Made by a program: the position numbers and the translations under genes | Notes under the pieces: generated by a model | Seen by the model: only the letters and a program-made list of their open reading frames with translations | Told to the model about the DNA's origin: nothing | Databases searched by the model: none | In this document: positions 42,573-51,672 of the stretch, piece after piece | How the letters are laid out: each line of letters begins with the position of its first letter | Position numbering within the stretch: the stretch's first letter is position 1 | Source of the DNA: JAJFUV01 sp964384215 | GTDB taxonomy: Bacteria; Acidobacteriota; Terriglobia; Bryobacterales; Bryobacteraceae | Assembly: GCA_964384215.1 (NCBI GenBank) | Contig: CAYLLB010000013.1 | Location: 1-64,000, forward strand | Length of the DNA stretch: 64,000 nucleotides | Reading direction: 5' to 3'

Positions 42573-43931
42573 CTACGGTTCGGGCAGGCGGTCCATACGC
42601 GATTGTGCCCCCAGAAGTTCCTTCAAGCGGGCAAACACACTCGTTTCACCCGCCGCCAGATCCTTGGTCTCGTACGGGTCTTGCTCTATATTGTAAAGTT
42701 CAAGTGTCTGGCCGCTTTTGCCGTGCGTGGCGATGAGCTTCCACGGACCTTGCCGTACGGCCCTTTGAGCGGGAGTGCGCCAATATAGGATGCGGTCATC
42801 GGATTTTGCGGCACCGGCGCTCGGCGGCCAGAAATTCCGGCCCTCCCAATCCACGCGGCCCGCCGGCTTATAACCGCCCAGATGGCACAGTGTCGGCATC
42901 CAATCCACCACGTGCAGCGAAACATCGTACTTGCCAGCGCTGAGAACGCTGGGCCAGTTCATGAAGGCCGGCACGCGGATGCCGCCTTCGTAGACTTCAC
43001 CTTTCCATCCTCGCCAAGGCGTGTTACGGCCCAAGGTGGCGTTGGGAACAAGGCCCTCACCCGGATACTCGGGCGGGTTTTTCCAGTCCCGCTGCGCCCC
43101 GTTGTCGGAAGTGAAAACAACCAGGGTGCGGTCGCGCTGTCCAGTGCGTTCCAAAGCGGCGATCAGCCGCCCCACCGCATTGTCCATATGTGTAACCGCC
43201 GCCGCGTACCGGAGGCGCGAAGGATCGGCGATCTTACCCTCGTAACGCACCAGCCACTCACTGGGTTCCTGGATGGGGATATGCGGCGCGGTGAACGCCG
43301 TGTAGATGAAAAAAGGCGATTTGCGCGGTGACTCGATGTAGCGCACGGCTTCGCGTGCAATCAGATCGGTCGAATGACCTTCTTCCTCTATGAACCGACC
43401 GTCGCGATGCCACGTTTGAGTGAACGGCCCATGCTTGTAACGGTGTAAATACTGGTTAATGCCGCCGGCCAAGCACCCATAGGAACGGTTGAAGCCGTAA
43501 TTGCGCGGGCCCCATTCCAGGCGCGAGCCCAGATGCCACTTGCCGGAAATGCAGGTGTCGTATCCTGCTGCTCGCAGCGCCGCGGGAAGCGTCAGTGTGC
43601 CTGGGTCGAAGACGCGGTTGTTCGTCGGAGCAGTGACGCCGTAACGTCCGGGAAAGCGCCCGCTCATGATGGCCGCCCGGGTGGGGCTGCAGGTGGGCGT
43701 CGCATAGTGCTGTCTGAATTCGACACCTCCACGCGCAAGACGGTCCAGATTGGGAGTTTCGATCTCTGAACCGTGGAAGCCGACGTCTGCCCAGCCGAGA
43801 TCGTCGACGATGATAAATAGGATGTTAGGGGGAACGCCGGCGCGGGCGAAAGCGCTCGCGCCGGCAAAAGACAGGAATTGGCGTCTGCTAACCACGCAGC
43901 TTTTCAAGAAGGCCGATGGCCATTTTGACAT
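42573..43931 (-). CDS. Tat-exported type I sulfatase
   Basis: A 452-aa sulfatase of the arylsulfatase A/alkaline-phosphatase superfamily. It has ILFIIVDDLGWADVG with the Asp pair (43, 44), and the C-x-P-x-R maturation motif in CSPTRAAIMSGR (C81-R85), where Cys is converted to formylglycine; the maturation enzyme is not in this window. SRRQFLSFAGASAFARAG is a Tat-type signal, so it should act in the periplasm on sulfated glycans or sulfate esters. The ATG at 43931 overlaps the upstream gene by 44 bp; GTG 43895 would reduce this to 8 bp and still keep the RR motif. It is the last gene of the 3-keto-glycoside-like operon. Confidence 0.88.
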   Translation of the reverse strand: MSKWPSAFLKSCVVSRRQFLSFAGASAFARAGVPPNILFIIVDDLGWADVGFHGSEIETPNLDRLARGGVEFRQHYATPTCSPTRAAIMSGRFPGRYGVTAPTNNRVFDPGTLTLPAALRAAGYDTCISGKWHLGSRLEWGPRNYGFNRSYGCLAGGINQYLHRYKHGPFTQTWHRDGRFIEEEGHSTDLIAREAVRYIESPRKSPFFIYTAFTAPHIPIQEPSEWLVRYEGKIADPSRLRYAAAVTHMDNAVGRLIAALERTGQRDRTLVVFTSDNGAQRDWKNPPEYPGEGLVPNATLGRNTPWRGWKGEVYEGGIRVPAFMNWPSVLSAGKYDVSLHVVDWMPTLCHLGGYKPAGRVDWEGRNFWPPSAGAAKSDDRILYWRTPAQRAVRQGPWKLIATHGKSGQTLELYNIEQDPYETKDLAAGETSVFARLKELLGAQSRMDRLPEP

Positions 43932-44721
43932 CTTCGCGCTTCTGGTTCTGGTCTTCGATTTCGCGCTCGATGGTCAGCGGGCCGCGATAACCTACTTCCT
44001 TCAGCTTGGCGATGAAACGGTCGATTCCGACCGCGCCTTTCCCGAGCGCCATCTCGGTGCCCAGGGCCCCGGGCTTGTCCTTCGGCGGCCAGTTGCCGTC
44101 CTTGCAATGGACGGTGATCACGTATTTCGATAGAAGCCCCAGCGCTTCGATGGGATCGCCCGAACCGTACAGGATCAGGTTCGCCGGATCGAAGTTGATA
44201 CGCAGGTTGGGCCGGGCGACATCTTCGAAGAACTTGAGCAGGACGGGCGCTGGTTCCTGTCCCGTCTCGAGCGCGAAGGTTTGGCCGTTCTTCGCAGCGT
44301 AATCGGCCACACGGCGCACCATCTCGCGCACCGCGATGTAGTTCGGATCGGTCTTATCCTCGGGAATGAATCCGACGTGCAGCGCGATGCTCTTTACGCC
44401 GATGGCGGCGGCGAAGTCGCTGATCTCGTACGTGCGCTTCTCACGCTCGGCCCGCGTCGCCGGCGGAATCCAGCCCACCGTGCGCTGGATGGTCGGGATG
44501 TCCGCATAATCCTCCCCGGCGTAGCCGGCGAACACGGTGACGATGGTGAACTTCTCGGCATCGAGCGCGCGTTTCCACGCCGCCCCGTCCATCTTATAGT
44601 CACCCGGAATGCCCAACTGGCCGCAGCGCAGTCCGTACGCCTTCACCCCTTGAATGGTGGCCACCGGGTCCTGGCCGGCCCAGAACATCAGTCCGATTTC
44701 CATGACGCTCAGAAGTGACAT
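43888..44721 (-). CDS. Sugar phosphate isomerase/epimerase-fold TIM-barrel enzyme
   Basis: A 277-aa cytosolic TIM-barrel of the AP-endonuclease-2/xylose-isomerase-like family. Metal-site motifs include ALETGQEPAPVLLKF (Glu), NFDPANLILYG (Asp), VHCKDGNW (His, Asp) and LTIEREI (Glu). Family members act as isomerases, epimerases, or lyase/hydratases of 3-keto sugars. Start ATG 44721 has GGAGAG 8 nt upstream and overlaps the upstream oxidoreductase by 13 bp; the open frame to 44835 is a shadow. Between an oxidoreductase and DUF1080 gene, a role in 3-keto-glycoside breakdown is likely. Confidence 0.88.
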   Translation of the reverse strand: MSLLSVMEIGLMFWAGQDPVATIQGVKAYGLRCGQLGIPGDYKMDGAAWKRALDAEKFTIVTVFAGYAGEDYADIPTIQRTVGWIPPATRAEREKRTYEISDFAAAIGVKSIALHVGFIPEDKTDPNYIAVREMVRRVADYAAKNGQTFALETGQEPAPVLLKFFEDVARPNLRINFDPANLILYGSGDPIEALGLLSKYVITVHCKDGNWPPKDKPGALGTEMALGKGAVGIDRFIAKLKEVGYRGPLTIEREIEDQNQKREDVKMAIGLLEKLRG

Positions 44722-45725
44722 GAGACTTTCTCTCCTTTCCGCTTGCGCGCTTCCACCATCAGCCTGGTCAACTTCACGGCCAATGACGATTCGGCCGGCG
44801 GGCAAATCTCCGGCTGCCGGTTCGCCTTGACGCAATCCAGGAAGTACTCAATCTCCGCCTGGTAGCCCGACTTCTGCGCCACCGGCAGCGTTTGGGCCTC
44901 GCCGTTCGCCTTGTACAGCGTGGCCGGACGGCCAGCCGTACTGAATTCGATGGTGCCGCCGTCTGCCACCACGGTGTACTCCGCCGAGAACGGGTACGCC
45001 TTGGGATGATGCCACCCGCCGGTGACGGTCACGGTTCCGATCTCGGGGTAATAGAATTCCGACGTGAGGATGTCGATGCCGTGGGGCATGTCCTCGTATC
45101 CCCAACTTGCGAGCGCCTCGGGCGCTCCGAACAAGTGCAAGCAGATGTCCACGTCGTGGATGAGCAGGTCGAAGATGCCGCCGCCGCTCACTTTCGGGTC
45201 GGCGATCCAGGCTCCCCAGGTCGGCGCGGCGCAACGGCGGCGGAACATGCCCGCCCGCACCTGGCCCACACTGCCGCCTTTGACCAAGTCGTGCATCACG
45301 ACGTATTCCGGCCAGAAACGCAGCACCTGCGCCGTCATCAGGATTCTGCTCTGTCTGGCCGCCTCTTCGATCATCTGGTCCGCGGCCGTGCCGTCGATGG
45401 CCATAGGCTTCTCGACGAGGACGTGCTTGCCGTGGCGCAAGGCCTCTATGGCTACCGGAGCATGGAGGCTGGTGGGAAGACAGATGTCCACGGCCTCGAC
45501 TTCCGGATCGCGCGCGGCTTCCATGGCGTCGGCATAACGGCGCAGGTTTGAAAAGTCCAGCTTCTCTCCGGGTCCGCCGATATTGCCCTGGACGCCACTG
45601 AGGTCGCCGCTCAATTGCTTCGGGTCCGCCGAGCTGACGGCCACCAACTCCGCGCCCGGGATGTTGCTGAGGGCTTTCAAATGGGTGCTGCCCATGAAGC
45701 CCAAACCGATCATGGCGATTTTCAT
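44709..45725 (-). CDS. Gfo/Idh/MocA-family oxidoreductase, cytosolic
   Basis: A 338-aa NAD(P)-dependent sugar oxidoreductase. N-terminal Rossmann motif GLGFMGSTH (7-15), the EKP motif in VEKPMAID, and a C-terminal beta-sheet domain with GGGIFDLLIHDVDICLHLFG carrying the usual His/Asp catalytic residues. No signal peptide, unlike its paralogue upstream in the operon. It probably oxidises or reduces a sugar at C3 or C2 in the cytosol. It starts 22 bp after the DUF1080 gene. Confidence 0.9.
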   Translation of the reverse strand: MKIAMIGLGFMGSTHLKALSNIPGAELVAVSSADPKQLSGDLSGVQGNIGGPGEKLDFSNLRRYADAMEAARDPEVEAVDICLPTSLHAPVAIEALRHGKHVLVEKPMAIDGTAADQMIEEAARQSRILMTAQVLRFWPEYVVMHDLVKGGSVGQVRAGMFRRRCAAPTWGAWIADPKVSGGGIFDLLIHDVDICLHLFGAPEALASWGYEDMPHGIDILTSEFYYPEIGTVTVTGGWHHPKAYPFSAEYTVVADGGTIEFSTAGRPATLYKANGEAQTLPVAQKSGYQAEIEYFLDCVKANRQPEICPPAESSLAVKLTRLMVEARKRKGEKVSCHF

Positions 45726-45747
45726 AAGTTAGTATTGTCCTGAATGT

Positions 45748-46878
45748 TCAGATCCGCTTGATGCGGATCTGCTTATACTCAATCCACCAGCCCGGCCGGT
45801 GCGCCTGCAGCATAATGGGGCCGGGCTCGAGGTTGTCGAGATCGTGGTACTCCATCACGTTCTCGCCGTTGATGCGGACCAGGCAGAAACGGTCCTTCAC
45901 CACCAACTGGAACAGGAACCACTTTTCGGGTTCGATCCTGGGGTAGATCGCCCTCTTGAAGTGATACAGCGAACCTGTCGGGTAAACTGCGCCTTCGACG
46001 TCGTGCACCTGGATTTCATAGTGCGTGCCGCGGGTGCCGAGCTCCGGCTGCTGATGGCGGAACAGGATGCCACCATTGGCGTGCTTGGCGCTCCGCAGGT
46101 ATAAGTGCAGCTCGAAATCGCGGTACTTCTCGATGGTCCCGAGATGCCCCGCCCCGTCGCCGCGGATGACGCCGCCCAGCGCCTCGAACTTGGGCTTTCC
46201 GTCCGTGATGCGCCACTTGGCGAAGTCTTCCGGCTTCTCGTAGAGGATCTCCCACTTCTCTTTCGAGGGAAGCTCTTTGATGCGCAAGTTGCGGAAACGG
46301 ATCGGATACGACAGCGACTCGATCCCCAGGTAGCCGCTGCGCAAACGGTAGCGTAATTCCGGATTGGATTCGAGGTTCAGATCCTGCACCAACTCGTCGT
46401 TGATCCATACCTTGAGCGACGGCCAGTCCATCACGATGCGCATGGTGTTCCACTCGCCCTGATTGCGCACATTCACCTTTAGTGGCGGAACCAGCGGAAA
46501 CACGGCGCCAATCGACTCCGGCAGCATCTTTTCGTCCTGCTTGTGGAAGATCTTGATGCAAAGACCGGTCTCGGTGTTGCGGCCATGCTCGGGAGCGTGC
46601 AGGAAAATGCCCGCATCGATCCAGCCCTTGATGAAAAACTCGCAGCGGAAGTCGAAATTCTCGTACTGTTTGGCGGAACGAAGCCAGGTGGGAAAGCCCG
46701 AACCCTCATGGACTACGATCTCGCCCCCGGAGACATAGAAGGCCGACTCCGGCCCTTCACGAATCGACCAACCGTCCAGTGAACGGCCATCGAACAGAGA
46801 CACGAAACCACTTTCGGGCTGCCCCTTCAAAACTACCGGGACCAAGGGGGCGGCTGCAAGGAATTGTCTGCGTCTCAT
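45748..46878 (-). CDS. Tandem DUF1080 (3-keto-disaccharide hydrolase-type) secreted protein
   Basis: A 376-aa protein with a Tat-like signal (MRRRQFLAAAPLVPVVL) and two DUF1080 beta-sandwich domains in tandem: the first from FVSLFDGRSLDGW (about 26) to IRFRNLRIKEL (about 200), the second from WEILYEKPEDFAKW to WWIEYKQIRIKRI at the end. DUF1080 proteins have been linked to hydrolysis of 3-keto-glycosides formed by Gfo/Idh oxidoreductases. Start ATG 46878 shares one base with the upstream stop (TGATG). A two-domain fusion is less common than a single domain. Confidence 0.85.
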   Translation of the reverse strand: MRRRQFLAAAPLVPVVLKGQPESGFVSLFDGRSLDGWSIREGPESAFYVSGGEIVVHEGSGFPTWLRSAKQYENFDFRCEFFIKGWIDAGIFLHAPEHGRNTETGLCIKIFHKQDEKMLPESIGAVFPLVPPLKVNVRNQGEWNTMRIVMDWPSLKVWINDELVQDLNLESNPELRYRLRSGYLGIESLSYPIRFRNLRIKELPSKEKWEILYEKPEDFAKWRITDGKPKFEALGGVIRGDGAGHLGTIEKYRDFELHLYLRSAKHANGGILFRHQQPELGTRGTHYEIQVHDVEGAVYPTGSLYHFKRAIYPRIEPEKWFLFQLVVKDRFCLVRINGENVMEYHDLDNLEPGPIMLQAHRPGWWIEYKQIRIKRI

Positions 46879-48170
46879 CAGAACTTCTCCGGAACCACGT
46901 AGGGCTTGCGGTAGGCGCGCGTGAGCATCCTGTTGGCCTCCGGATCGCCCTTGCACTGCATGGTGGCACTGTCGAAGTGCAGCGTGCGCCCCAGCCGGTA
47001 CGAAGTGTTGGCCAAGTGCATCAGTGTGCAGGACATGGCGCCCTCCTCGATGGGCGCGTTCAAGTCGGACTGCTTGCGCGAACGCACGGCGTCGATGAAG
47101 TTGGCCCAGTTGCTGCCGCCCTCGCTGCGCGTGGGTCCGGGCACCTGCTCCTTGCCGATGTAAGTCCAGTACTTGCCGTAGCCGTCAATCACCATGTAGC
47201 CGTTGGAGCCATAGAAGATGTTGCCGATGGTGTTGCCGGGCTTATCGCCGCCAATACCGGCTTCGTGGTTGGTGATCCAATGGCGCACGTCGAAGACCAT
47301 GATCTTCTTCTTGCCGCCTTCATCGAACTCGTAGGTTGCCGTCAGGATGTTGGGCGTCTCCTGGTCGTCGTCGAACATCACCTTGGCGCCGATTCCGGAG
47401 ACCTTGGTCGGGTGCTTCACGCCCAGGCCCCAGCGGCAGATGTCGATCTCGTGGATGCCCTGATTGCCGAAGTCGCCATTGCCGGTGTCCCAGAACCAGT
47501 GCCAGTTGTAATGGAACCGGTTCTCCGTAAATGGACGCACGGGCGCGGGCCCCAGCCACATGTCGTAATGCACACCGGGAGGCACCGGAGCCTCCGGCTT
47601 GCGGCCGATCGTGTTGCGCCACTTGAAGCACAAACCGCGAGCCATGTAAACCTCGCCGATCACGCCTTCGCGTAGCTTCTGCATAGCCTCGCGCAGCGCC
47701 ACGGTGGAACGGCTGTTGGTGCCGTGCTGCACCAGGCGGTTGTAATGGCGCGCCGCGGCGACGATCTGCTTGGACTCGAACACGTTATGCGAGCACGGCT
47801 TCTCGACGTAGACGTCTTTGCCGGCCTGAAGGCTCCAGATAGTCTGCAGCGTGTGCGAATGGTTCGGCGTGGCGATGGAAATCGCGTCGATGGACTTGTC
47901 TTCGAGCAGCTTCCGGATGTCGGTGAAAGCAGCGGGCCGCTTCTTGCCCAGCTTCTCCACCATCTGCAACCGCTCCTTCAGGACGTTCTCGTCGATGTCG
48001 CACAGGGCGGCGATTTCGACGTTCGGCATCTTGGCGTAGGCATTGATATGGCTGCGGCCCTGGCCGCGTACGCCCACGCAAGCCACTCGCACAGTGTCGT
48101 TCGGGCTGGCCAAAACAGTCCGCGCAGCTATGCCGGCCGTGGAACTCATCAGAAAATACCTTCGATCCAT
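46878..48170 (-). CDS. Gfo/Idh/MocA-family oxidoreductase, exported
   Basis: A 430-aa oxidoreductase with a Tat-like N-terminus (MDRRYFLMSSTAGIAARTVLASP). The Rossmann motif GVRGQGRSH, the EKP motif in YVEKPCSHN and the catalytic-domain segment GDFGNQGIHEIDICRWGL are present. Exported members are thought to use a tightly bound cofactor to oxidise C3 of glycosides in the periplasm. ATG 48170 is used because AGAGG lies 5 nt upstream and the longer frame begins only at a TTG. First gene of a five-gene operon ending with the sulfatase. Confidence 0.9.
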   Translation of the reverse strand: MDRRYFLMSSTAGIAARTVLASPNDTVRVACVGVRGQGRSHINAYAKMPNVEIAALCDIDENVLKERLQMVEKLGKKRPAAFTDIRKLLEDKSIDAISIATPNHSHTLQTIWSLQAGKDVYVEKPCSHNVFESKQIVAAARHYNRLVQHGTNSRSTVALREAMQKLREGVIGEVYMARGLCFKWRNTIGRKPEAPVPPGVHYDMWLGPAPVRPFTENRFHYNWHWFWDTGNGDFGNQGIHEIDICRWGLGVKHPTKVSGIGAKVMFDDDQETPNILTATYEFDEGGKKKIMVFDVRHWITNHEAGIGGDKPGNTIGNIFYGSNGYMVIDGYGKYWTYIGKEQVPGPTRSEGGSNWANFIDAVRSRKQSDLNAPIEEGAMSCTLMHLANTSYRLGRTLHFDSATMQCKGDPEANRMLTRAYRKPYVVPEKF

Positions 48171-48239
48171 ATAACCTCTTGTCAAGATTGATCGCGCTCG
48201 CGCGCCTTAACTAATATACCGGAATCGACATTACACCGA

Positions 48240-48650
48240 TTACGGCGCGACTTTGAGAACAAACGATTCGGAGACCAGGCTCCCATCGTTGCCCTCGGCC
48301 GTCAGTCTGTACCGCGTAGTCGCCTGGGGCGCGACCTCGAAGCAGCGGCTGAGCGAGGGCCAGACAGCTTCCACGGGCGGGTCGATCCGCAGGGACTTCG
48401 CGTTGACCACGCTGTAGCAGATCTTCCCCTTCTCCCGCGGCCGCAACTGTGCGGGCACGGCATAGAACTGCAGGATCTTCAATTTCGTGCCGCTTAGATC
48501 CGAAGGCAACACATGACCGGCCACCTCGCGTTGGAGCCGGTCGCGCTCTTCGATCCGCCGGTTCTCCATGTAGCGGCCGATCATGACCCAGGCCGCATAG
48601 CCCACCGCGAGCGCCGTCACCACCAGCATGTAGCGTGCAATTCGTTTCAT
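48240..48650 (-). CDS. Small membrane-anchored protein, unknown function
   Basis: A 136-aa protein with one N-terminal membrane helix (YMLVVTALAVGYAAWVMIG), a charged linker (ENRRIEERDRLQRE) and a beta-rich domain (LKILQFYAVPAQLRPREKGKIC onward) resembling an Ig-like periplasmic fold. A GGAG site sits 4 nt before the ATG. It lies 77 bp downstream of the hydrogenase large subunit gene on the same strand but shows no maturation-protease features. No named family recognised. Confidence 0.6.
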   Translation of the reverse strand: MKRIARYMLVVTALAVGYAAWVMIGRYMENRRIEERDRLQREVAGHVLPSDLSGTKLKILQFYAVPAQLRPREKGKICYSVVNAKSLRIDPPVEAVWPSLSRCFEVAPQATTRYRLTAEGNDGSLVSESFVLKVAP

Positions 48651-48726
48651 AGGACTCCATTTATATGGGACAACAGGCCGGAGGGATGGAGCAATACAGA
48701 GATCGGCGCTGGCAGTAAGCTGCCGT

Positions 48727-50034
48727 CTAGTCTTTCCGGATCTCCAGCTTCAGGAAGTGCGTGGCGCAGGAGATGCAAGGATCGTAGTTGCGGATGGCCT
48801 GTTCGCAGGCCCACGTCATGCGATCAATGGGCTGCCCGGCAAGCTGCGGAACGAAGCGCCATAGATCGTCCTCGATCCGTTTCTGATTCTGCGACGTCGG
48901 CGCCACGATCTTCACGCCCGTGATGATCCCGTGCTCGTCGATGATATAGCGATGGTAAAGCAGTCCTCGCGGCGCTTCCGTCGCGGCGTGGCCGGTCCCG
49001 GCGCGGTAGTCGAATTCGGCGCGCGGCGCGGCCGGCGGCTCATACCCGGCGATCAGCCGGAGCGCTTCCTCGCAGGCGAACACTAATTCCACAGCCCGCA
49101 CAACGATGCTCTTGAACGGGTTCAGGCAAGGTACGCCAAGGCCCGCGTCCGACGCCGCCTGCCGGGCAGCCGGCGTCAGCTTGGCGAAGTGCAGGTTGAA
49201 GCGAGCCAGCGGCCCCACCATGTAAGAGCCGCGCTCGCGGAGCTGCGAATGCAGGGCGTTGGCGTGCTTGACGTGCTGCTCAAAGAAACGGTCCTCGTAC
49301 TCGGCCGCGTCGATATCCAGGCCCTTGTTCGACACGATGCGTCCCTCGTTCAGAGGGTACTCGTCCGGGTGTGAAACGGCGACGAACTCGTAGTCCTGTT
49401 CGAACTCCGGCATCGGGAAGCTCGCGACCAGCTTCACGGTCTTGATGGAGGCTTCGAGGGCCCACTTCAGGTCCTCCACGATCGCACCCATTTCGCGTTT
49501 GGACGGCACCCGGTAGAAGCCGCCCAGCGCCACCGCGACGGGGTGAATCTCGCGCCCGCCAAGAATGCTCATCAGGTTGTTGCCTATTTTCTTGAGGCGC
49601 AACGCATCTTCGACGGCCGTGCGGTGATCCCGCGCCATCTCGATCACGTCCTGATAGCCGAGAAAGTCCGGCGCGTGCAGCATGTAGACGTGCAGCGCGT
49701 GGCTTTCGATGTACTCGCCGCAGTAGAGCAGGCGCCGCAGCAGGCGCACCATGGGGTCTGGCTTGACGCCCACGATGCGCTCGATGGCGTGCACCGCGCT
49801 CATCTGGTAGGCCACCGGGCAGATGCCGCAGATGCGCGCGGTGATGTCCGGAGCTTCGCTCGCATGGCGGCCGCGCAGGAAACTCTCGAACAGGCGCGGC
49901 GGTTCCGGGATCTTGAGCTTCACTTCCTCGACGCGGTTACCCTTGAACCTGACCAGCAGCGCGCCCTCGCCTTCCACTCGGGCCAGGACGTCCACTTTGA
50001 TCGTGTTGGCCGCTTTGCTGCCGTTGCCGCTCAT
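48727..50034 (-). CDS. [NiFe] hydrogenase large (alpha) subunit, group 3b type
   Basis: A 435-aa catalytic subunit that carries the NiFe(CN)2CO centre for reversible H2 oxidation. Ni ligands are in the L1 motif RICGIC (C69, C72) and L2 motif DPCISCATH (C420, C423, H426); a 9-residue tail (FLKLEIRKD) after His426 would be removed or retained depending on the maturation protease, which is not in the window. Overall motif set and partners match bidirectional NAD(P)-linked sulfhydrogenases. ATG 50034 overlaps the small-subunit stop (ATGA); upstream open frame is a shadow. Last gene of the operon. Confidence 0.93.
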   Translation of the reverse strand: MSGNGSKAANTIKVDVLARVEGEGALLVRFKGNRVEEVKLKIPEPPRLFESFLRGRHASEAPDITARICGICPVAYQMSAVHAIERIVGVKPDPMVRLLRRLLYCGEYIESHALHVYMLHAPDFLGYQDVIEMARDHRTAVEDALRLKKIGNNLMSILGGREIHPVAVALGGFYRVPSKREMGAIVEDLKWALEASIKTVKLVASFPMPEFEQDYEFVAVSHPDEYPLNEGRIVSNKGLDIDAAEYEDRFFEQHVKHANALHSQLRERGSYMVGPLARFNLHFAKLTPAARQAASDAGLGVPCLNPFKSIVVRAVELVFACEEALRLIAGYEPPAAPRAEFDYRAGTGHAATEAPRGLLYHRYIIDEHGIITGVKIVAPTSQNQKRIEDDLWRFVPQLAGQPIDRMTWACEQAIRNYDPCISCATHFLKLEIRKD

Positions 50035-50819
50035 TTGCGTTCCCTCTCCTCGCTGACCTGGCGGAACTGCCAGCTCCAGGCATTGAATAACCGGAACGTC
50101 CGCACGATTTCCGCGTTGCTCTTGCCGGTCTGCTCGAACCAGTCCGCCAGCGAAGTCGCATTCGGAGTCTCCATGGGGCCGTAGCAGCCGTAACAGCCGC
50201 GCCCGAAGGCGGGGCAGATGGCGCCGCAGCCGGCCTGCGTCAGCGGACCGACGCACACCGCCCCCTGCGCCACGGCGATGCACACGTTGCCGCGCCTCTT
50301 GCATTCCAGGCAAACGCTGTAAGTGGGTATGTTGGGACGCCGCCCGGCGATCGTGGCCGCAATAAGCTCCACAAGCTGCAATTTGTTGATCGGGCAGCCG
50401 CGCAGTTCGAAATCGACGGGAACGTGTTCGGCCACAGGAGTCGACATCTTCAGCGTGTGGATGTAATCGGGCGAAGCGTAAACGTAGCGGACAAATTCGT
50501 TGACGTCCTTCCAGTTACGCAGCGCCTGTATGCCGCCCGCGGTGGCGCAGGCGCCGATGGTGACCAGCATCCGGCACTGCCGGCGGATGTGCTGGATCTG
50601 CTCGGCGTCGTGGTGCGTGGTGATGGAGCCCTCCACCAGCCCGATGTCGTACGGCCCTTTCGCCATGTTGCGCGAAGCTTCGGGAAAATACGCCAGGTCC
50701 ACCGCGCCCACTACTTCGAGCAGTTCCTCCTCGGCGTCCAGCAGGCTCAACTGGCATCCGTCGCAACTGGCGAACTTGAAGACGGCGATCTTGGGTTTCT
50801 TCTTGGTGTTAGAGCTCAT
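50031..50819 (-). CDS. [NiFe] hydrogenase small (delta) subunit, group 3b type
   Basis: A 262-aa iron-sulfur subunit passing electrons between the NiFe site and the FAD/NAD(P) module. Cysteine motifs: FASCDGCQLSL (C19, C22) and GACATAGG for the proximal cluster, RGCPINK, then CLECKRRGNVC and QAGCGAICPAFGRGCYGCYG for further [4Fe-4S] clusters. No Tat signal, so the enzyme is cytosolic. It overlaps the gamma subunit gene by 11 bp and the large subunit gene by 4 bp. Confidence 0.93.
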   Translation of the reverse strand: MSSNTKKKPKIAVFKFASCDGCQLSLLDAEEELLEVVGAVDLAYFPEASRNMAKGPYDIGLVEGSITTHHDAEQIQHIRRQCRMLVTIGACATAGGIQALRNWKDVNEFVRYVYASPDYIHTLKMSTPVAEHVPVDFELRGCPINKLQLVELIAATIAGRRPNIPTYSVCLECKRRGNVCIAVAQGAVCVGPLTQAGCGAICPAFGRGCYGCYGPMETPNATSLADWFEQTGKSNAEIVRTFRLFNAWSWQFRQVSEERERK

Positions 50820-51672
50820 ACTTGTCCAACCAGGGCCGCAAGCGGCTCCACGGGAAAATTGGGCCGTCCTTGCAGATAAAATGAGGACCGAACTGGCAGT
50901 GGCCGCAGAAGCCCACCGCGCATTTCATATTGCGCTCCATGGAAAGGTGTATATCGTTGGCGGCGAAGCCGCGAGTATCGAGTTCGCGGACCACGTAGCG
51001 CATCATGATCTCGGGACCGCAGACCAGCGCCACGGTACGCTCCGGCTGCAGGCGCACATAGCGGAACAGGGTGGTGACCACACCGACGTATCCGCGCCAG
51101 CTCAACCCGCCGTAGTCCACGGTGGTGAGTATTTGCGTATCCGGGACGTAGCCCCAGGCGGTGAGTTGCTTTTTGTAAAGCAAATCACGCGGGCTCCGCG
51201 CGCCGTAGAGCACCACCAGGCGGCGATAGTCGCCCCGGTGGCGCAGGATGTGATAGATGGCGGGACGCAGCGGCGCCAGGCCGATGCCCCCAACCACCAC
51301 CAGCACATCCTTGCCGCGCGCCTCTGTGAGCGGCCAGGTCGTACCGAAGGGACCGCGCACACCGACGGTCTCCCCGGCTTGGAGCGTCACCAGCCGGTGC
51401 GTGGCCTTACCCACCGAACGGACGGTGTAGACCAACCGTCCCGGCTCCTCGGGGTCGCCGCTGATCGAGATGGGCAGTTCGCCGACCCCGAACACGTACA
51501 GCATACTGAATTGCCCCGGGCTGAACGGCGCCAAATCCGATCCGTTCGACGGCTCGAGCGACAAAGTAAACGTGTCGTGGGTCTCTTTCTCCACTTTTGA
51601 GACCCTCGCCTCGGCCGGAACCATGGGGTCCCCGGCCGGGGCCGCGGGGGGGTGCAGGGTAGCTGCGCTCAT
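50809..51672 (-). CDS. Hydrogenase gamma subunit: FAD/NAD(P)-binding ferredoxin reductase-like
   Basis: A 287-aa flavoprotein resembling sulfhydrogenase gamma subunits and dihydroorotate dehydrogenase electron-transfer subunits. It has the FAD-binding LPISISGDP motif, the NAD(P)-binding VVVGGIGLAPLRPAIY motif and a C-terminal [2Fe-2S] Cys set (MKCAVGFCGHCQFGPHFICKDG). It exchanges electrons with NAD(P)H. The start is ATG 51672, overlapping the stop of the cyclic-nucleotide-binding gene (ATGA); the longer frame is a shadow. Confidence 0.93.
   Translation of the reverse strand: MSAATLHPPAAPAGDPMVPAEARVSKVEKETHDTFTLSLEPSNGSDLAPFSPGQFSMLYVFGVGELPISISGDPEEPGRLVYTVRSVGKATHRLVTLQAGETVGVRGPFGTTWPLTEARGKDVLVVVGGIGLAPLRPAIYHILRHRGDYRRLVVLYGARSPRDLLYKKQLTAWGYVPDTQILTTVDYGGLSWRGYVGVVTTLFRYVRLQPERTVALVCGPEIMMRYVVRELDTRGFAANDIHLSMERNMKCAVGFCGHCQFGPHFICKDGPIFPWSRLRPWLDKYEL

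Noticed and set aside
48240..48650. Hydrogenase maturation protease downstream of the large subunit
   Set aside because: The gene there has a membrane helix and Ig-like domain, and no HycI/HyaD-type metal-binding motifs.
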